NCBI GenBank assembly: GCA_012512295.1
Contig: JAAZDI010000103.1
Span: forward strand, 1-7,313
Source: Syntrophomonadaceae bacterium
GTDB taxonomy: Bacteria > Bacillota > Ch66 > Ch109
Direction of reading: 5' to 3'
DNA length: 7,313 nucleotides
Shown here piece by piece: positions 5,092-7,313 of the stretch. How positions within the stretch are numbered: position 1 is the first letter of the stretch; every line of letters starts with the position of its first letter. The notes under the pieces were generated by a model. It did no database searches, was not told the origin of the DNA, and was given only the letters and a program-made list of their open reading frames with translations. The translations under genes were made by a program, and so were the position numbers.

Positions 5092-6375
5092 ATGAAAAAA
5101 CCAGCCTTTAAAATTATTCCGGAGGCTTTGAGCTCGGGGCTTAGTGATAGATTTGAAGAACACGCTGGGCGACAGGAGCAACTAACCGCCCGTTTGGATA
5201 AGGTGTTGATTCACAAATACTGGGGTTTCCCAATCATGGTCGTTTGTTTTAGTCTTTTGTTTTTAGCTAGTTTTACGATTGGGGCACCGATTTCTGAATT
5301 ATTAGGGTCAATGTTGGATCGTTTTGCCGAGCTGTTTCAACAGTCTGTCTTTAGCCATTATCTTCCGCCATTGCTAATGAGTATGATTTCCGATGGGATT
5401 TTTCGGGGAATTGGTTCAGCCCTGGCTTTTTTCCCGCAAATGCTGTTGTTTTTTGCTTTCTTCACCGTAATCACAGAAACCGGTTATGCGGATCGCATTG
5501 CCTTTATTATGCACCGGCCGATGGCCCGGTTAAAAATGGCTGGTCAGACGTTCACTCCGCTTATTCTCGGTTATAGCTGCAATATTTCATCGATAATCAG
5601 CGCCCGGAGCATTCCTAATCGGCTGGATCGCTTGATTATGATGCTGATCAGCTCATTTATTCCTTGTTCGGCCCGGTTTGCGGTGATTTTGTACATTGCA
5701 GCGGCTTTTTTTGCCCCGTTGACTGCTACCTTGATCATGTCGGTCCTGGTTGTCTTGAGTTGGGTCGTCACGGCACTGGTTTCTTATATAATAAAAACCC
5801 GGTTTGCCGCTGAGTATCAGCCGCCAGAATCGTTACCCCTATCCTGCTACCGCTGGCCTAAGCTAAAGAATGTGCTTAAAGCCACCCTCTACCGGACCTT
5901 GGATTTTTTAAACCGAATTAAAAATGTGGTTATTATCTCCTCGGTGTTAATTTGGTTTTTATCTAGTTTCCCCTTGAATGCGCCTTTTGAAGCATCCTTA
6001 GCGGCCCGGATCGGCCAAGTCTTGGAACCAATTGGGGAATTGATGGGCTTAAACTGGCGTTTACTGGTCGCGCTTATTTTTGGTTTTTTTGCTAAAGAAA
6101 CGTCTCTTTCAACTCTGGGAGTACTCTATCATGCCTCGGAAGGTCTGGGTGATCTAGGAACAATCCTTATCCAGAATATTACTCCTTTAGCCGGGCTTAC
6201 CTTCTTGGTGGTTTATATGTTTTATATTCCCTGTGTCGCTACTTTAACCTGTATCTATAAGGAAAGCCAAAGCCGGCTGTTTACCCTGGCAACCGTGGTG
6301 GTCAGTCTGCTGGTGGGCTTTCTATTAGGTGTCGTAACGTATAACTTGGGGTCTCTCATTCAGTTAATATGGTAA
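5092..6375 (+). CDS. FeoB-like membrane permease lacking the N-terminal GTPase domain
   Basis: This 427-aa polytopic membrane protein matches the transmembrane part of the ferrous-iron transporter FeoB. Diagnostic blocks appear in order: LDKVLIHKYWGFPI (35-48); SDGIFRGIGSALAFFPQ (100-116); LILGYSCNISSIISARSI (157-174, Cys163), like GFGCNVPAIMATRTI of FeoB; NRLDRL; FIPCSARFAV (189-198, Cys192), the first Gate region; KNVLKATLYRTLDFLNR; FGFFAKETSLSTLGVLYH (330-347); and FYIPCVATLTCIYKE (377-391, Cys381). About eight to ten hydrophobic segments are visible. Normal FeoB (about 650-770 aa) starts with a G domain (GNPNxGKS, NxxD); here only about 35 soluble residues precede the membrane region. The ATG at 5092 is chosen for GGAGG (5082-5086); the ATG at 5062 has no such site. 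Ferrous or other divalent metal transport is likely, but energy coupling and direction are unknown. Confidence 0.87.
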   Translation: MKKPAFKIIPEALSSGLSDRFEEHAGRQEQLTARLDKVLIHKYWGFPIMVVCFSLLFLASFTIGAPISELLGSMLDRFAELFQQSVFSHYLPPLLMSMISDGIFRGIGSALAFFPQMLLFFAFFTVITETGYADRIAFIMHRPMARLKMAGQTFTPLILGYSCNISSIISARSIPNRLDRLIMMLISSFIPCSARFAVILYIAAAFFAPLTATLIMSVLVVLSWVVTALVSYIIKTRFAAEYQPPESLPLSCYRWPKLKNVLKATLYRTLDFLNRIKNVVIISSVLIWFLSSFPLNAPFEASLAARIGQVLEPIGELMGLNWRLLVALIFGFFAKETSLSTLGVLYHASEGLGDLGTILIQNITPLAGLTFLVVYMFYIPCVATLTCIYKESQSRLFTLATVVVSLLVGFLLGVVTYNLGSLIQLIW

Positions 6376-6386
6376 TAGCTTTGCTT

Positions 6387-6541
6387 GTGTTTTAACTCGG
6401 TCAGCAGGCTAGACTGGGAACGAAATAATGTGATGTAAATCGCCAATCGCTGACCTACGTTAAAACACGGCGCAATCGGGTTTTCGTGTTCTGATGCGCA
6501 TATCACACCTAACTGGCGGAGAAACTATCCGCAGGAGGTGT
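6387..6541 (+). promoter_or_regulatory. Structured leader RNA upstream of the 73-aa ORF (riboswitch-like candidate)
   Basis: A long imperfect hairpin pairs GTGTTTTAAC (6387-6396) with GTTAAAACAC (6459-6468), GGTCAGC (6399-6405) with GCTGACC (6449-6455) and GGC (6407-6409) with GCC (6442-6444). A second hairpin pairs GCGCA (6470-6474) with TGCGC (6495-6499), and a third pairs GCGGA (6516-6520) with TCCGC (6528-6532). AACACG (6464-6469) can instead pair with CGTGTT (6485-6490), which would break the first two helices. I do not recognise a known riboswitch class. No T run follows the first hairpin, so it is not an ordinary terminator. The pairings are seen; RNA function is inference. Confidence 0.55.
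6505..6541 (+). promoter_or_regulatory. Helix sequestering the Shine-Dalgarno of the 73-aa ORF
   Basis: ACACCT (6505-6510) is fully complementary to AGGTGT (6536-6541), which covers most of the ribosome binding site AGGAGGTG (6533-6540). The GCGGA/TCCGC hairpin sits inside it. TCACA (6503-6507) can alternatively pair with TGTGA (6545-6549), which contains the GTG start codon. Either helix would hide the initiation region. Confidence 0.5.
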
Positions 6542-6545
6542 TAAT

Positions 6546-6767
6546 GTGAACGAAAAAGAGGCAGTTCAGTCTGCCATCAGTCATCTATCTGGATCAGCCC
6601 AAGAAATCCGAAATTCAATGGGTGTTGTCCGCAATGGCGAAGCCTTAACCGAATTAACCCAGGCCTTGCTTTTAGTGGATGGTAGTACCAGACAATGCCG
6701 CATTGCTCTGGCGGATTTAGATGACCGCTATGAATCTGATGGGTATACAATTGAACCGCATGAATAG
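6546..6767 (+). CDS. Small acidic hypothetical protein, 73 aa
   Basis: I do not recognise this protein. It is soluble, mostly predicted helical and acidic, with no signal peptide or membrane segment. The N-terminal part (EKEAVQSAISHLSGSAQEIR) and the centre (EALTELTQALLLVDGSTRQC) look like two amphipathic helices; the tail is rich in Asp, Glu and Tyr (DLDDRYESDGY). There is a single Cys at about residue 51, so it is not a cysteine-rich metal protein. The GTG at 6546 has an excellent AGGAGGTG site 5 nt upstream; an ATG two bases earlier is followed directly by a stop and is out of frame. It lies 170 nt behind the FeoB-like gene, behind a structured leader, and ends before a terminator. The strong ribosome site and clean context support a real gene. 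Confidence 0.65.
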   Translation: MNEKEAVQSAISHLSGSAQEIRNSMGVVRNGEALTELTQALLLVDGSTRQCRIALADLDDRYESDGYTIEPHE

Positions 6768-6825
6768 ACTTGTGGCGATCAGTTTATCAAAAGTTGCTCA
6801 TCAATTAATCAGAATCAAAAGATCC

Positions 6826-6865
6826 AGCCCCTCCAGTTTTTAACTTGAGGGGTTGTTAATTTTTT
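6826..6865 (+). terminator. Rho-independent terminator after the 73-aa ORF
   Basis: AGCCCCTC (6826-6833) pairs with GAGGGGTT (6847-6854), with a further AGTT/AACT inner helix (6835-6838 with 6842-6845) across one mismatch. A T run (6860-6865) follows. It closes the unit that begins at the marR promoter or within the leader. Confidence 0.8.
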
Positions 6866-6974
6866 AAATAACATTAACAATATATTCGATTAATTTAATC
6901 TTAATTAAAGGTATGGCCTAACTGTAGCTTTTCATGTAGAATTTTAGTAGGATACATATTTTGGTCTAAATTAG

Positions 6975-6981
6975 TGTCGAA
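6975..6981 (+). promoter_or_regulatory. Possible Spo0A box upstream of the PAS protein
   Basis: TGTCGAA is an exact match to the core Spo0A binding site and lies 42 bp before the PAS-protein start. A 7-mer on either strand is expected about once in a window of this size, so the support is mainly positional. The rest of 6866-7022 is AT-rich with no gene and no clear promoter; TTTTCA (6929-6934) and TACATA (6953-6958) with an 18-nt spacer is a weak possibility. Confidence 0.25.
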
Positions 6982-7022
6982 ATTGTTGCTTTTTCGCTTG
7001 ACGGTAAGGGGGGTGGCAGCAA

Positions 7023-7313
7023 ATGAGTCAGAGTAATCACGTCGAAAAGTTTTTGAAGATGGTGGATGTCTTAGATGAGCTTGATAGGCCCGAGTTATCT
7101 ACCTTCCTTAAGGATAGCGTGGCCCAGTTGGCTGCCTCCGAAAGCCGATATCGGACTCTGATTGAGACCATGACGGAAGGATTAGTTTGCCTGGATCCCT
7201 TAATGAAAATAACCCAGGTTAACCAAGCCTTGTGTCGAATGCTTGAGTATTCGGAAGAAGAAATCCTTGGCCGATCTTACTTAGATATTATTGACAAGTC
7301 CCAAGTCTCTATC
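7023..7313 (+). CDS. PAS-domain sensory protein, N-terminal part (3' end outside window)
   Basis: The first 97 codons are present and the frame is open at the window edge. After a leading helical stretch of about 45 residues with no membrane segment, a PAS domain begins at SRYRTLIETMTEGLVCLDPL (about 47-66) and continues ITQVNQALCRMLEYSEEEIL and GRSYLDII. The 'E-G-x-x-x-x-D ... N-x-A-x-x-x-x-x-Y-x-x-E-E-I-x-G' pattern is typical. PAS domains sense small molecules, redox state or partner proteins. The output domain is not in view, so this could be a cytoplasmic histidine kinase, a sigma-54 activator or a cyclic-di-GMP enzyme. The ATG at 7023 has an AAGGGGGG site (7006-7013). Confidence 0.88.
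   Translation, partial: MSQSNHVEKFLKMVDVLDELDRPELSTFLKDSVAQLAASESRYRTLIETMTEGLVCLDPLMKITQVNQALCRMLEYSEEEILGRSYLDIIDKSQVSI

Overview
The window looks like chromosomal DNA from an anaerobic, probably spore-forming member of the Firmicutes (Peptococcaceae/Desulfotomaculum-like Clostridia). The signs are purine-rich AAGGGGG-type ribosome binding sites, a Gram-positive LexA box (GAAC-N4-GTTC) before dinB, a selenocysteine tRNA with encoded CCA, and moderate GC (about 52% by eye in dinB). This placement is inference; no rRNA or other marker gene is present. All recognised genes lie on the + strand.

Layout: (1) 1-853 holds the last 23 codons of a branched-chain amino-acid ABC transporter ATPase (LivF type), a short repeat-like hairpin, and a CBS-CBS-ACT protein with AcuB architecture. 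(2) 1009-1209 is a self-contained selC unit: promoter, 98-nt tRNA-Sec (anticodon UCA) and terminator. (3) 1344-4310 is a stress and DNA-damage stretch: an SRAP/YedK AP-site crosslinking protein, an AT-rich ferritin-like gene that looks acquired, and a LexA-controlled operon of dinB (Y-family polymerase) with an overlapping 102-aa cysteine-containing protein, closed by a terminator. (4) 4381-6375 is a metal-uptake-like unit: short direct repeats, a sigma-A-type promoter, a palindromic operator, a MarR-family regulator with an AdcR-like histidine cluster, and a FeoB-like membrane permease that lacks the N-terminal GTPase domain. (5) 6376-6865 is a highly structured ~155-nt leader with competing helices and a helix over the Shine-Dalgarno, followed by an unrecognised 73-aa ORF and a terminator. 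(6) 7023-7313 is the start of a PAS-domain sensory protein cut by the window edge.

How they fit together: the LexA boxes place dinB and its small partner in the SOS response, and SRAP nearby acts on abasic sites, so 1344-4310 is a loose genome-maintenance neighbourhood. The MarR regulator probably senses a metal and represses its own promoter and the FeoB-like gene behind it. The most notable candidates for something undescribed are the GTPase-less FeoB with its MarR sensor, the structured leader before the 73-aa ORF, and the four-cysteine protein coupled to dinB. No CRISPR array, insertion sequence or replication origin was seen.
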